Source: Proteiniborus sp. MB09-C3 (GTDB taxonomy: Bacteria > Bacillota > Clostridia > Tissierellales > Proteiniboraceae). From it: a stretch of DNA of 64,000 nt. The notes under the pieces are model-generated. The model was given only the letters and a program-made list of their open reading frames with translations, was not told where the DNA came from and did not search any database. The position numbers were made by a program, and so were the translations under genes. How positions within the stretch are numbered: the stretch's first letter is position 1; each line of letters opens with the position of its first letter. This document shows, in pieces, positions 17,123-24,782 of this stretch. The stretch is taken from positions 2,728,001-2,792,000 of the forward strand of contig NZ_CP127161.1 of the NCBI RefSeq assembly GCF_030263895.1, read 5' to 3'.

Positions 17123-17548
17123 ATCTTTAATTTTATTCATGTTTTTTAGATAATCTATAATATCTATATTAACAGCTTGGATTGCTGTGGTGAAGCTGTT
17201 TAATAGGTTTTCTGGCATTTGACCATTTACTGAATTAATATAGTCTATAAGATAATTTGATGTAATAACTGCTTTTTCAAGTTTTTTCTTATGTAACTGA
17301 ATTATGTTATTCTTAGGTTCTATGCTTGAATTAGGTTCTACTACATACTTGCCTTCTTTTCTTATAGCTGGCAATACTTCATCAGTTACCCAATCTGTAA
17401 ATTTTTCTGCTTTAGGTTTATTACTCCTAAATACTAGCTTATATACTCTACTTTCTGTAAAAAATAATTCACCAGTCGAATGTATTTTTCTAATGCTACT
17501 ATCTTTCACAATAGAGTTGGTGAGCTTGATTGCTCGATTTTTATTCAT
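17105..17548 (-). pseudogene. BRO-N phage antirepressor, N-terminally truncated
   Basis: About 147 residues. Contains the second half of a Bro-N domain: ELFFTESRVYKLVFRSNKP and FTDWVTDEVLPAIRKEGKY, as in phage antirepressors. The first about 40 residues normal for the domain (the AKDVCxxL part) are missing. The frame opens just after a TGA with no good ribosome-binding site, so the gene is probably a 5'-truncated remnant. The C-terminal half is helical. Short remains of further copies lie at about 18620-18675 and 20431-20500. Confidence 0.65.
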
Positions 17549-17672
17549 ATTGATAAATCCATTTGAAAGATTTCTTAGTCATATAAGAAAATTGTGTTGC
17601 AAGATTTTATGTTTTGAAACTATAATATACAAAGACTCATAATAAAATAATGCATATATGAAATTCACTGAA

Positions 17673-18176
17673 TTATAAATCATTTGAAAATCTAGCCATT
17701 AGAATAATATCCTTGTAACTATTATTTGTCTTTATAGCTTTTCTTTTTCTACCTTCTTCAACGAAACCAAATTTTTTATAGAGTGAAATTGCAGGCGTGT
17801 TGTCTTCAAAAACCTCTAGTTCAATTTTTTCAACTTTATTTACTTCTACCCATTCAATAATCTTTTTCATCAATAAGCTACCTACACCTTGTCCAGAATA
17901 CGCTTTTAAAATCGTTATGCCAAAACTTACAGTATGGTTTAACTTATTTAAGCTACTTCTATCTAAAGTAGAGGAACCTATTATTTCTCCGTCATTTTCT
18001 GCAACTAAAAAAAGTGCAGCATTTTTTATGTAATCCTCTTCTTGAGCAATAGTAAGATTAAATTCATCAGATGTCCTTGGAAAAAATGGTGATTCATTCA
18101 TAACTTGCTTAACTAAAAGTAAAATTTTTTCAGCATCTCTAGTTTCTGCACTTCTAATAGTTAATTTCTCTATCAT
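17673..18176 (-). CDS. GNAT family N-acetyltransferase (RimI-like)
   Basis: 167 residues, the usual length of a single GNAT domain. Acetyl-CoA motif SGQGVGSLLMKKII, followed by KIELEVFEDNTPAISLYKKF, the classical end of RimI-type acetyltransferases. The substrate cannot be read from sequence; small-molecule or protein N-acetylation are both possible. It is inserted between copies A and B of the BRO module and probably is cargo. Confidence 0.85.
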   Translation of the reverse strand: MIEKLTIRSAETRDAEKILLLVKQVMNESPFFPRTSDEFNLTIAQEEDYIKNAALFLVAENDGEIIGSSTLDRSSLNKLNHTVSFGITILKAYSGQGVGSLLMKKIIEWVEVNKVEKIELEVFEDNTPAISLYKKFGFVEEGRKRKAIKTNNSYKDIILMARFSNDL

Positions 18177-18317
18177 TTTTTCTCCCCCTCTTATAACTTA
18201 AGTCTAAATATTAGCTAGTTCATAATTTCCTACCATTACGAAATATCTAATATTAGGATAAATAATAGTATATTTAACTATCTATCCTATAATCATTATA
18301 CTATAATTTAATTAAAG

Positions 18318-18675
18318 ATATTGCTTAAATTGATGATAAAAAACTTATTAAGATTACTTCTAAGGCGATTGATTCGATTGAGGCTTAGGGCAGTCAATAT
18401 CGTTACTAATTCTTATATCTGTAGGATTAATGGTTAATATAACCTCTGGTGATTCTTTATACACATTTGAATTTATATTTATTTTAACATTACTTACTCC
18501 TTCAATTAGCTGGCCATTATGTTTAACTATTAATCCCTCTTCTTTTTTATATTCTATTGTTAGCATATTTCTACCTTCCCTACAATGACAAAAAGCCATC
18601 ATTACTGATGACTTTTTGTATCTTTAATTTTATCCATGTTTTTTAGGTAATCATAATATCTATATATTAACAGCT
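18318..18675. repeat. Copy B of a three-times repeated antirepressor module
   Basis: Contains the remains of the plus-strand winged-helix gene (last about 17 codons, ending SIEA), the 66-aa-type gene, the shared terminator and about 55 bp of decayed BRO gene. Copy A is at about 16840-17548 and copy C at about 20140-20500. Similarity is very high over the small gene and terminator. Confidence 0.75.
18360..18566 (-). CDS. Small beta-rich protein, copy B
   Basis: 68 residues, MLTIEYKKEEGLIVKHNGQ start; differs from copy A mainly at the C-terminus (CPKPQSNQSP). The start at 18566 is supported by GGAAGG seven bases upstream; the longer reading to 18602 would begin in the terminator and is rejected. 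Function unknown. Confidence 0.55.
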   Translation of the reverse strand: MLTIEYKKEEGLIVKHNGQLIEGVSNVKININSNVYKESPEVILTINPTDIRISNDIDCPKPQSNQSP

Positions 18676-18751
18676 AAAAACAGATTATAAAACTCTCGAT
18701 ACTATAAAATTCCAAGAACTGATTTTTCGTAAGTCAAGGGTAATATTCAGC

Positions 18752-19696
18752 CTATCTATACTTGTTGATATCTACATCCCAATTTTCAACATCATAATTA
18801 GAAGCATTAAAATTAAATTTTTGATGATTTCCTTCATATGATAAATAACTCATTTTTGCAATCCAATCATTATCATTTCTATGAATGATTTTAAATGCAA
18901 ATTTACTTTCCAAATACCTCTCTCCTGAATTATGTACATTTTTTCCCTCGTCATTTATTACCATAACATAATGGTATGCTTCATAATTCTCATGTCTATG
19001 TATCTCATGAAATGATTCTTTAAATGTGTAATACTTATCAATAATATCATAAGGTATATAGTCGCAAATTAAATTGAGTACATTATCTAATTTAATATCT
19101 TGCTTATTATCAACACTCGAAAGATCAATAGTTACATTGGTAATTGCATATTTTTTACCATTACGAGTCGTCATTAATAACAAAGTATCACGATTAGAAG
19201 TTAATCCTCTACCGTAAGCAACTTCGACTTTTTTATAACCCTTCCAGAACTTTTTTGCTTCGTTATAATCGCCAAAAAATTGAGGATGACCCTCCATGGT
19301 AATTAGATCCACATACGATAAATTATTCTTCACTTTATTTTGACTGTTTAATGCAGTAATAATACTAACTATCCCAACAACAAAAATAATAGTTATAATA
19401 AATTTGACTTTCTTTTTGGGTTTGGGCTGAAAGGTAGAATAATTATTAACCTCTACTTGTTTTCTATTAATTATATCTTCTCTGCATACTGGGCAAACCT
19501 CTGCAAATGTCTCTTTTCCGCAATTGAAACAGACTCTCGGCTTATCTCCTACCATAACATTACAGGTAGGACACTGTTTACCACTAAACTCTGTTCTACA
19601 ATTTATACAAATATTTTTAAACTCTTTAGAACCACAGCCATTGCATTGCAAAACATCATCTGCAACCTGTGTCCCACAATACTCGCATATTTTCAT
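18752..19696 (-). CDS. Zinc-ribbon protein with one membrane helix
   Basis: 314 residues. The N-terminal 80 residues contain about seven CxxC pairs (CEYCG, CNGCG, CINC, CPTC, CFNCG, CPVC), i.e. several zinc ribbons. One transmembrane helix (FIITIIFVVGIVSIITAL) is followed by a 190-residue extracytoplasmic domain with no match. This architecture (zinc ribbon, one helix, outer domain) is common in Firmicutes proteins of unknown role. It sits in the cargo block; start ATG 19696 has only a weak AGGT. Confidence 0.7.
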   Translation of the reverse strand: MKICEYCGTQVADDVLQCNGCGSKEFKNICINCRTEFSGKQCPTCNVMVGDKPRVCFNCGKETFAEVCPVCREDIINRKQVEVNNYSTFQPKPKKKVKFIITIIFVVGIVSIITALNSQNKVKNNLSYVDLITMEGHPQFFGDYNEAKKFWKGYKKVEVAYGRGLTSNRDTLLLMTTRNGKKYAITNVTIDLSSVDNKQDIKLDNVLNLICDYIPYDIIDKYYTFKESFHEIHRHENYEAYHYVMVINDEGKNVHNSGERYLESKFAFKIIHRNDNDWIAKMSYLSYEGNHQKFNFNASNYDVENWDVDINKYR

Positions 19697-19791
19697 ATGT
19701 TACCTGTCCCCTTTGTAAGTTTTAATTCAATTATACATGAGTATTTTTATATTTATGTTTACTTTATCAATTATTGTAATACAATATAAAT

Positions 19792-19883
19792 AAGGTAATC
19801 GACATCACATGATGTGATTGCCACCTATAGTGATTTTAAAGCTTTAATCACCTTGCATGGCCGTACAGGGTGATTATTTTTTC
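19792..19883 (+). ncRNA. Candidate antitoxin RNA, copy 1
   Basis: Promoter TTTACT (19758-19763), 16-base spacer, TACAAT (19780-19785). The predicted RNA of about 90 nt ends in a terminator, AATCACC ... GGGTGATT then ATTTTTT, which overlaps the 3' end of the toxin frame on the other strand. Convergent overlap at the toxin 3' end is the arrangement known for TxpA/RatA of Bacillus. Not demonstrated here. Confidence 0.6.
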
Positions 19884-19985
19884 CCTTTACTGTTATCCTT
19901 TGTTAGTCTAACAATCAAGGAGATTAGCGATAAAGTAAATGGTTGAAAACATTATCATTAAAGATATTGATTCAAATATACTCAT
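19874..19985 (-). pseudogene. Holin-like toxin, copy 1, frameshifted
   Basis: Begins MSIFESISLMIMFST like the intact copy at 21871-21981, but one extra base (GG instead of G near 19941) shifts the frame after residue 14, giving a stop after residue 25. The leader and the antitoxin RNA are still conserved, so this copy may act as an orphan antitoxin source. Confidence 0.75.
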
Positions 19986-20179
19986 CGCGCCCCCCTTTCC
20001 TTAGTAGGGTGGCATCACACCTGCATATCAAGTACCTTGCCCATAGTTTATCACGAAAAGAGCCTATATTCAATGTTTAAAGCAGTTATTAATTTTTCCT
20101 ATCTTCTTTACATTTATTTTGTTTTCAATCATTAAAAATATTGACGACAAAAAACTTGTTATGAATACCCCTGAATATA

Positions 20180-20377
20180 TTAGCTTGAATAAATCTTAAG
20201 GGAATTAATATCGTTACTAGTACTTATATCTATGGGATTAATGGTTAATATAATCTCTGGTGTTTCTTTATACATATTTGAATTTATATTTATTTTAATG
20301 TTACTTACTCCTTCAATTATCTGGCCATTATGTTTAACTATTAATCCCTCTTCTTTTTTATATTCTATTGTTATCAT
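20180..20377 (-). CDS. Small beta-rich protein, copy C
   Basis: 65 residues, MITIEYKKEEGLIVKHNGQ start, NIKININSNMYKETPE middle, diverged end. Ribosome-binding site GGAAGG before the ATG at 20377. It belongs to the third copy of the BRO-linked module, whose BRO gene survives only as about 70 bp (20431-20500) and whose plus-strand partner survives only as the end ISLNKS. Confidence 0.55.
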   Translation of the reverse strand: MITIEYKKEEGLIVKHNGQIIEGVSNIKININSNMYKETPEIILTINPIDISTSNDINSLKIYSS

Positions 20378-20543
20378 ATTTTCACCTTCCCTACAATGAC
20401 AAAAAGCCATCATTACTGATGACTTTTTGTATCTTTAATTTTATTTATATTTTTCAAGCAATCTACAATGTCTACATTAACAGCATGAATTTCCATAGTA
20501 AAACTCAACGTTAAGACTAGAATTTTTGATATGATTCTATCAA

Positions 20544-21506
20544 CTAGTCATTTGATAAATCAAAAAAATCATAATGAGACTCATCAGAATTAGACTCTAA
20601 CATTTTGAAGGTATAAAACTCTAAGTCCGTATAATTCTTTTTCATATTTTTAAAACATAATATTGCATATTCTATATCTGCATCATAGTCAGGAGTTTCT
20701 TTTATAATATTATAGAGTTCAATTCCACTTGCAGTTAAGAAATATGCTTTTTGTTCAAAAAATACTACTTTTTCATTTTTACATTCTACTATACACAAGA
20801 TTTTATCGTTATGTATTGTTAGCTTTTCCTTTGGTTTTAAATTGATAGCAAGGGAATGATCAGCTGTCATTAATCCAATTTCAAACATGGGTATTATATC
20901 TTTAGAATAATTCAATTTCTTTTTAGCAATATACTCACGGCAGGCAGAAGAACCATCAGTATCGAATTCATCACCAAAGCCAGTAGAATAGATACAATGA
21001 GTATCGCCACTTATCATTATATGATTGCATAATATATTGAATGTTTTTGCTTCATTTGGTGATAAGTTTCTAATCATGTCTAGAGTTCTTAGTGAACATG
21101 TAGTTGGTCTAACTATTTCACTTGCCAATACTTGTCCCCAAAGTTTCTGTAAATCTTCATTACTTATATTTCCAACAGCATCAAAAAAACGCATGAACCA
21201 GTCAAAATTAAATTCATTTTCTCCTTCTATTTTATGATTGGAATTTTTCATTTTTTCATCAGCTATTTCTGCAACTCTTAGAAAATTCTTACATTTATAA
21301 AACTCTAAATATGTCATTTTACCACTTTTTAATAAATCATTAATAACCTCACCAAATTTTGCAGATTTTAATTTTGTGATTTCTTTTGTATTTGTATTTG
21401 CCTTTAAAAATATGGTAGTAATTAATGCTGCAATTAAGCTCTGAATAGCTGTTGACACTATAGGAAGATTACTTTTTACAACTTGCATTAACATATTCTC
21501 ATCCAT
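20544..21506 (-). CDS. DUF2806 family protein (Abi-alpha-like)
   Basis: About 320 residues. One N-terminal membrane helix (IVSTAIQSLIAALITTIF), then the DUF2806 core: FDWFMRFFDAVGNIS, EDLQKLWGQVLASEI and LRTLDMIRNLS. This core resembles that of the Abi-alpha family (abortive infection), so a phage-defence role is possible but unproven. Start moved to ATG 21506, which has GGAAGG eight bases upstream. It sits between the two toxin-antitoxin copies. Confidence 0.8.
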   Translation of the reverse strand: MDENMLMQVVKSNLPIVSTAIQSLIAALITTIFLKANTNTKEITKLKSAKFGEVINDLLKSGKMTYLEFYKCKNFLRVAEIADEKMKNSNHKIEGENEFNFDWFMRFFDAVGNISNEDLQKLWGQVLASEIVRPTTCSLRTLDMIRNLSPNEAKTFNILCNHIMISGDTHCIYSTGFGDEFDTDGSSACREYIAKKKLNYSKDIIPMFEIGLMTADHSLAINLKPKEKLTIHNDKILCIVECKNEKVVFFEQKAYFLTASGIELYNIIKETPDYDADIEYAILCFKNMKKNYTDLEFYTFKMLESNSDESHYDFFDLSND

Positions 21507-21639
21507 ACGAGACACCTTCCAATGCATAAAATTTAAACATCTATTCCTATTAAAAATATAGAGCATCATTTATTAAGCTGTACACTAACTATAAATATAA
21601 AATCTTAATGTTTAATTTAGATAAAGTAATGAATACCTC

Positions 21640-21716
21640 TTAATGCATTGCCATTTAGTGTGATTTAAATTTTTAATCACCTCGCATGGCAGTGTAAGAT
21701 AATTTTTTTCCTTATT
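21640..21716 (+). other. Decayed third antitoxin-like unit
   Basis: The stretch from about GCCATTTAGTGTGATT to ATAATTTTTTT is a diverged copy of the antitoxin 3' half including its terminator (AATCACCTCGCATGGC). No toxin frame remains. Confidence 0.5.
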
Positions 21717-21753
21717 GTTTAAAATACATCTTATTAATTTTTATAAAAAAAGC

Positions 21754-21781
21754 TTTACTTCGATAAGATTTAGGATATAAT
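21754..21781 (+). promoter_or_regulatory. Antitoxin promoter, copy 2
   Basis: TTTACT (21754-21759), 16-base spacer, perfect TATAAT (21776-21781). Confidence 0.65.
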
Positions 21782-21787
21782 ATAGAT

Positions 21788-21880
21788 AAAGGTAATCGAC
21801 ATCACATGATGTGATTGCCACCTATAGTGATTTTAAAGCTTTAATCACCTTGCATGGCCGTGCAGGGTGATTATTTTTTC
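21788..21880 (+). ncRNA. Candidate type I antitoxin RNA, copy 2
   Basis: About 93 nt from the promoter at 21754-21781 to the terminator AATCACC ... GGGTGATT-ATTTTTT (about 21845-21880). It runs against the toxin mRNA and overlaps the last four codons, giving antisense pairing at the 3' end. It also contains a near-perfect hairpin ATCACAT-G-ATGTGAT near the 5' end. Ends inferred from sequence signals only. Confidence 0.65.
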
Positions 21881-21981
21881 CCTTTACTGTTATCCTTTGT
21901 TAGTCTAACAATTAAGGAGATTAGCGATAAAGTAAATGTTGAAAACATTATCATTAAAGATATTGATTCAAATATACTCAT
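21871..21981 (-). CDS. 36-aa holin-like type I toxin (TxpA/PHLT type)
   Basis: MSIFESISLMIMFSTFTL, a hydrophobic stretch SLISLIVRL, and a charged end KDNSKGKK: the same plan as the putative holin-like toxins of Firmicutes (start M-S/T-x-F-E-S-L-x-L-M-I). Such peptides insert in the membrane and stop growth unless the antitoxin RNA is present. The ribosome-binding site is unusually strong (AAAGGGGGTGG) and can pair with GCCACCC about 15 bases upstream, which would hide it, a usual control in type I systems. The frame is intact, unlike copy 1. Confidence 0.75.
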   Translation of the reverse strand: MSIFESISLMIMFSTFTLSLISLIVRLTKDNSKGKK

Positions 21982-22042
21982 CGCACCACCCCCTTTCCTT
22001 AGTAGGGTGGCATCACACCTGCATATCGATTACCTTGTCCAT

Positions 22043-22071
22043 AGTTTATCACGAAAAGAGCCTATATTCAA
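22043..22071 (-). promoter_or_regulatory. Toxin promoter, copy 2
   Basis: On the minus strand TTGAAT, 17-base spacer, TAAACT. The start would fall about 55 bases before the toxin ATG, giving a leader with the SD-hiding hairpin. The leader begins with AAGGTAATCGA, the same 5' sequence as the antitoxin RNA, so the cassette ends are inverted repeats. Confidence 0.55.
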
Positions 22072-22147
22072 TATTTAAAATAGTTATTGATTTTTCCTAT
22101 CTTCTTTAAATTTATATTGTTTTCAATCATTTGAGCTAATATTTATT

Positions 22148-22468
22148 TCAAATTATTCTTCTACGTAAAGTTCTTATAGATACTTCATGTTCTCCTAAGA
22201 TTTCACATATGAATCTGTTTTCTTCAATAAGATTATCAAGTCTTTCATTTGTTTCTAAATGTCGATTTGCATTTTTAGGATCAAGTTCTATAAGTAAGGA
22301 TTTTATTTCTTTCTGCCCTGATTCCAATAATTTTTGTCCTGCTTCTAGTGCTTTCTAGACCATTTCTTATTTATTGCTTATACTTTTGAGTTGACTGTTA
22401 GCATCTTCTTTAAAACCATAGAGATCATTTCTAATTTCTTTTAAAAGTGCTAAAGCTTCTTTTTCCAC
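22148..22468 (-). pseudogene. Coiled-coil protein gene with two in-frame stops
   Basis: GTG start at 22468 with GGAGG seven bases upstream. The frame reads MEKEALALLKEIRNDLYGF ..., meets TAA and then TAG four codons later, and continues in the same frame as LEAGQKLLESGQKEIKSLL ... up to TGA at 22148. The pattern (LLKEI, GQKEIKSLL, DPKNANRHLETN) is of a small coiled-coil protein seen next to antirepressors in clostridial prophages. No frameshift, only two nonsense codons. Confidence 0.7.
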
Positions 22469-22542
22469 CTCCGCACCTCCATTGTTACATAAGTTTATCA
22501 TATTAAAACTATTATTTCCATATCTTTAATTCACATTAATAC

Positions 22543-23235
22543 TTACTCCTTGCCTCCCTCTATTTCATCTGAATTTGTCTCTATACTATTGTCATACTCC
22601 CATTTTCTCGGTGGCCTAGCAAGTTCAAATGCTCCCTTCATTTTATAGCTTGCTATTTCTCTCATTTCTTCTTCTGTTTCTACTGACAATATGACTACCT
22701 TAGGCAGTCCTTCGCTGTTGGGATGAATAGCGTTTCCTGTACTGTCTACTAATCCTGTTACTTTTACTTTATTGATAAGGTATTTCTCATTAGTGATTGA
22801 ATCTGCAAATAATAAAGCATAGTATTCATCAATTTTTATTTGTGTACCTAAAAAATCAGAAATTTCCTTAACTTCAATCCCTATTTCCCACATACTCTCT
22901 ACATCTTTCCTTACCTCTCCTCTTACTGTAGTCTTGTTTAAAAGAGCAAATTCATCTTTACTTACATCTATCATTAACTCTCTATCTATTAGTTCTTTTT
23001 TATCCCTAATTGCTTCGAGTGGTATCATAGAAATAGGTGTTTCTTTCATTTTTATATCTGAATCTTTTAAAACAATACCTCTAGTAAGATCGTCCGAAAA
23101 ATATGCAATGCTTTCTGTCGACTCTGGTTGTGCTGCCTTCTTCATTTTATTAAAAGTATAGACTGTTAGTATAACAGCAATAATTAAACAGCCTATACCT
23201 ATCTGTAACAGTCTACGATTTAATTTTATTCTCAT
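22543..23235 (-). CDS. cpaB: CpaB/RcpC-like pilus assembly protein (SAF domain)
   Basis: About 230 residues. N-terminal membrane helix (LLQIGIGCLIIAVILTVYTF), then a SAF-type domain (RGIVLKDSDIKMKETPISMI; ELMIDVSKDEFALLNKTTV) as in CpaB/RcpC of Tad pili, and a C-terminal beta domain (LPKVVILSVETEEEMREIA). In Tad systems this protein sits outside the membrane and helps pilus assembly. ATG at 23235 preceded by AGGAGG. Last gene of the Tad cluster that begins at 25616. Confidence 0.8.
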   Translation of the reverse strand: MRIKLNRRLLQIGIGCLIIAVILTVYTFNKMKKAAQPESTESIAYFSDDLTRGIVLKDSDIKMKETPISMIPLEAIRDKKELIDRELMIDVSKDEFALLNKTTVRGEVRKDVESMWEIGIEVKEISDFLGTQIKIDEYYALLFADSITNEKYLINKVKVTGLVDSTGNAIHPNSEGLPKVVILSVETEEEMREIASYKMKGAFELARPPRKWEYDNSIETNSDEIEGGKE

Positions 23236-23248
23236 CAATTTCCTCCTC

Positions 23249-23773
23249 TCAATGTATAAATGAATCTATGTCAACAAATACATTTTTCTTTGCATAAACA
23301 AAACCTATACCTTTAATATCTATAGGGATTTGAATAGATATATAGATTGTAGTTCTGGTTATAGTAGTTCCATTACTGGCCACAGTTGGTAGTTCATCAG
23401 GATTGAATATTCTAATTTCATCTATAATAACAGGATTCGTCTTATGTGGAATATAACTTTCATCCGTTGGTACATAGTTAATATTTAGCTTTAGATTTTC
23501 ACGTATATATTGTCTTACAACATTAACTGCTTTTACTTTATCTAAGTATATTTCTCTTGCTTGAGGATCATCTAGTCCTGCTTTTCTCTTTGACATCTTT
23601 TCTAAATCCATTTCTGAAAAACCTGTCCAGCCAGCTCCTATCAAAGAATTTTCTACTCTATTGCCTAAAGAAATTATAGAATTGATTTCTATTAGAAATA
23701 TGGTAAGTACAAACATTAAAAGAATCATTATTGTAGCAAAGGCAATATAAATCCATGATTTTCCCATGTCCAT
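23249..23773 (-). CDS. TadE/TadG-like minor pilin-type protein
   Basis: 174 residues: an N-terminal membrane helix (YIAFATIMILLMFVLTIFL) and an outer beta-rich domain with TTITRTTIYISIQIPI. This single-helix, pseudopilin-like plan and the position between CpaB and the next TadE-like gene suggest a minor pilin. It is separated by two bases from its upstream neighbour. Low sequence similarity to classical TadE; identification rests on architecture and context. Confidence 0.6.
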   Translation of the reverse strand: MDMGKSWIYIAFATIMILLMFVLTIFLIEINSIISLGNRVENSLIGAGWTGFSEMDLEKMSKRKAGLDDPQAREIYLDKVKAVNVVRQYIRENLKLNINYVPTDESYIPHKTNPVIIDEIRIFNPDELPTVASNGTTITRTTIYISIQIPIDIKGIGFVYAKKNVFVDIDSFIH

Positions 23774-23775
23774 AC

Positions 23776-24156
23776 CTACCTTTCCAAAGTCATTATTCTA
23801 GTTCTATTTTCATATGTTACTTTCATATTCTTTTCTTCATTAGACATATTTCCCTTAGTTACTTTGAAAGTATAATCAGCTTCTACTTTTAAAATTGCTT
23901 CAGTATTCCAGGATAATTTAACTGGTGCTGTTATATTAACGTTTGTAAGTCCAATGCTATTTAATTCATTAACTAGATTATTTCTATGGGTATCATTTAA
24001 TCCTCCTTCAGCTTGCACTATAGCTAAATATTTATTACAAACATTATCAAATTTAAGCCTTTGAAAAAAAGGAAGGGAATATTGAATATTCCCTACTGCA
24101 AACATGAATAGAAAGATTATGACCAAAGCTAATATAACTAATTGTCCTGAAGACAT
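23776..24156 (-). CDS. DUF4320/TadE-like pseudopilin
   Basis: 126 residues. Short N-terminus, a membrane helix (GQLVILALVIIFLFMFAVGN), then a compact domain (FDNVCNKYLAIVQAEGGL ... LNSIGLTNVNI) that I associate with DUF4320 proteins of clostridial conjugative elements. The domain reads like TadE, in which the membrane helix is cleaved by a prepilin peptidase; no peptidase gene is seen in this window. Overall role inferred as minor pilin. Confidence 0.65.
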   Translation of the reverse strand: MSSGQLVILALVIIFLFMFAVGNIQYSLPFFQRLKFDNVCNKYLAIVQAEGGLNDTHRNNLVNELNSIGLTNVNITAPVKLSWNTEAILKVEADYTFKVTKGNMSNEEKNMKVTYENRTRIMTLER

Positions 24157-24178
24157 TTTATTCCCTCCTCATTCACTC

Positions 24179-24400
24179 TTAAGATGAAAATAATGTAGAT
24201 AGCTTGCCTTCTACAAAATTAGAAAAAAGTTCCCATATATCACTTATAAACGTCCTAATTGGTGTATTTAACAATATTAATGCAATTAAAATAATTGCAG
24301 AAATAATTACTCCTGCAATTATATTGTTTCCCCTTTCATTATTAACAGCTTTTACTATCTTTTTCTTAAAATTCTTAGTTCTTATAATTATTTTATGCAT
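24179..24400 (-). CDS. Flp/VirB2-like small pilin
   Basis: About 73 residues: basic N-terminus, NNERGNNIIAGVIISAIIL, i.e. a short leader followed by a hydrophobic helix, then an amphipathic end (FISDIWELFSNFVEG). This is the layout of Flp-type major pilins. The ATG at 24400 overlaps the ssb stop by eight bases and has GGGAGG at good spacing, so the longer reading from 24454 is rejected. It would be the main subunit of the Tad-like fibre. Confidence 0.65.
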   Translation of the reverse strand: MHKIIIRTKNFKKKIVKAVNNERGNNIIAGVIISAIILIALILLNTPIRTFISDIWELFSNFVEGKLSTLFSS

Positions 24401-24743
24401 TTGCTTTTTCCTCCCTTTTATCTTTCTTTCCTTCTGCAAAATGTTGCTCTTCAACTACAACTTCTGTAAAGAAGTGTCTTCTAGTAGTTTCATCTTCATA
24501 GCTGCGGACTTGCAATCTACCAACTATACAAACTTGTTGACCTTTTCTAAAATATTTTTTAGCAAACTCAGCTGCTTTACCAAAAGCTATTAAATTTATG
24601 AAATCTGCATCTGGCTCACCTTCTTTTTTATAAGCTCTATTCACTGCCAGATTATATTTAGCTACTGCTATTGAATTTTCACTAGAGCTATATCTAAGCT
24701 CTACATCTTTTGTCAATCTGCCTAAAAGCATAACCTTATTCAT
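24393..24743 (-). CDS. ssb: Single-stranded DNA-binding protein
   Basis: 116 residues with the full SSB OB-fold: MNKVMLLGRLTKDVELRY, AVAKYNLAVNRAY, FINLIAFGKAAEFAKKYF, GQQVCIVGRLQVRSYED. It would coat the single strand after transfer. It ends EEKANA and lacks the acidic DDDIPF-type tip that recruits host replication proteins, so it is a shortened SSB. It is embedded among Tad-pilus genes. Confidence 0.93.
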   Translation of the reverse strand: MNKVMLLGRLTKDVELRYSSSENSIAVAKYNLAVNRAYKKEGEPDADFINLIAFGKAAEFAKKYFRKGQQVCIVGRLQVRSYEDETTRRHFFTEVVVEEQHFAEGKKDKREEKANA

Positions 24744-24782
24744 TTCCCTTACCTCCTGTTTTTCATTTTTCTTCTTAACGTA

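Larger units (their letters stand above)
19786..20134. repeat. Type I toxin-antitoxin cassette, copy 1 (toxin broken)
   Basis: About 350 bp closely similar to 21786-22128, covering antitoxin RNA, toxin ORF, toxin leader and toxin promoter (ATTCAA ... AGTTTA as seen on the plus strand, near 20045-20072). Confidence 0.8.

Noticed and set aside
17673-18176. GNAT enzymes as aminoglycoside-resistance genes
   Set aside because: Only the acetyl-CoA motif is recognisable; nothing in the sequence points to an antibiotic substrate (same for 44120-44671 and 5694-6263).
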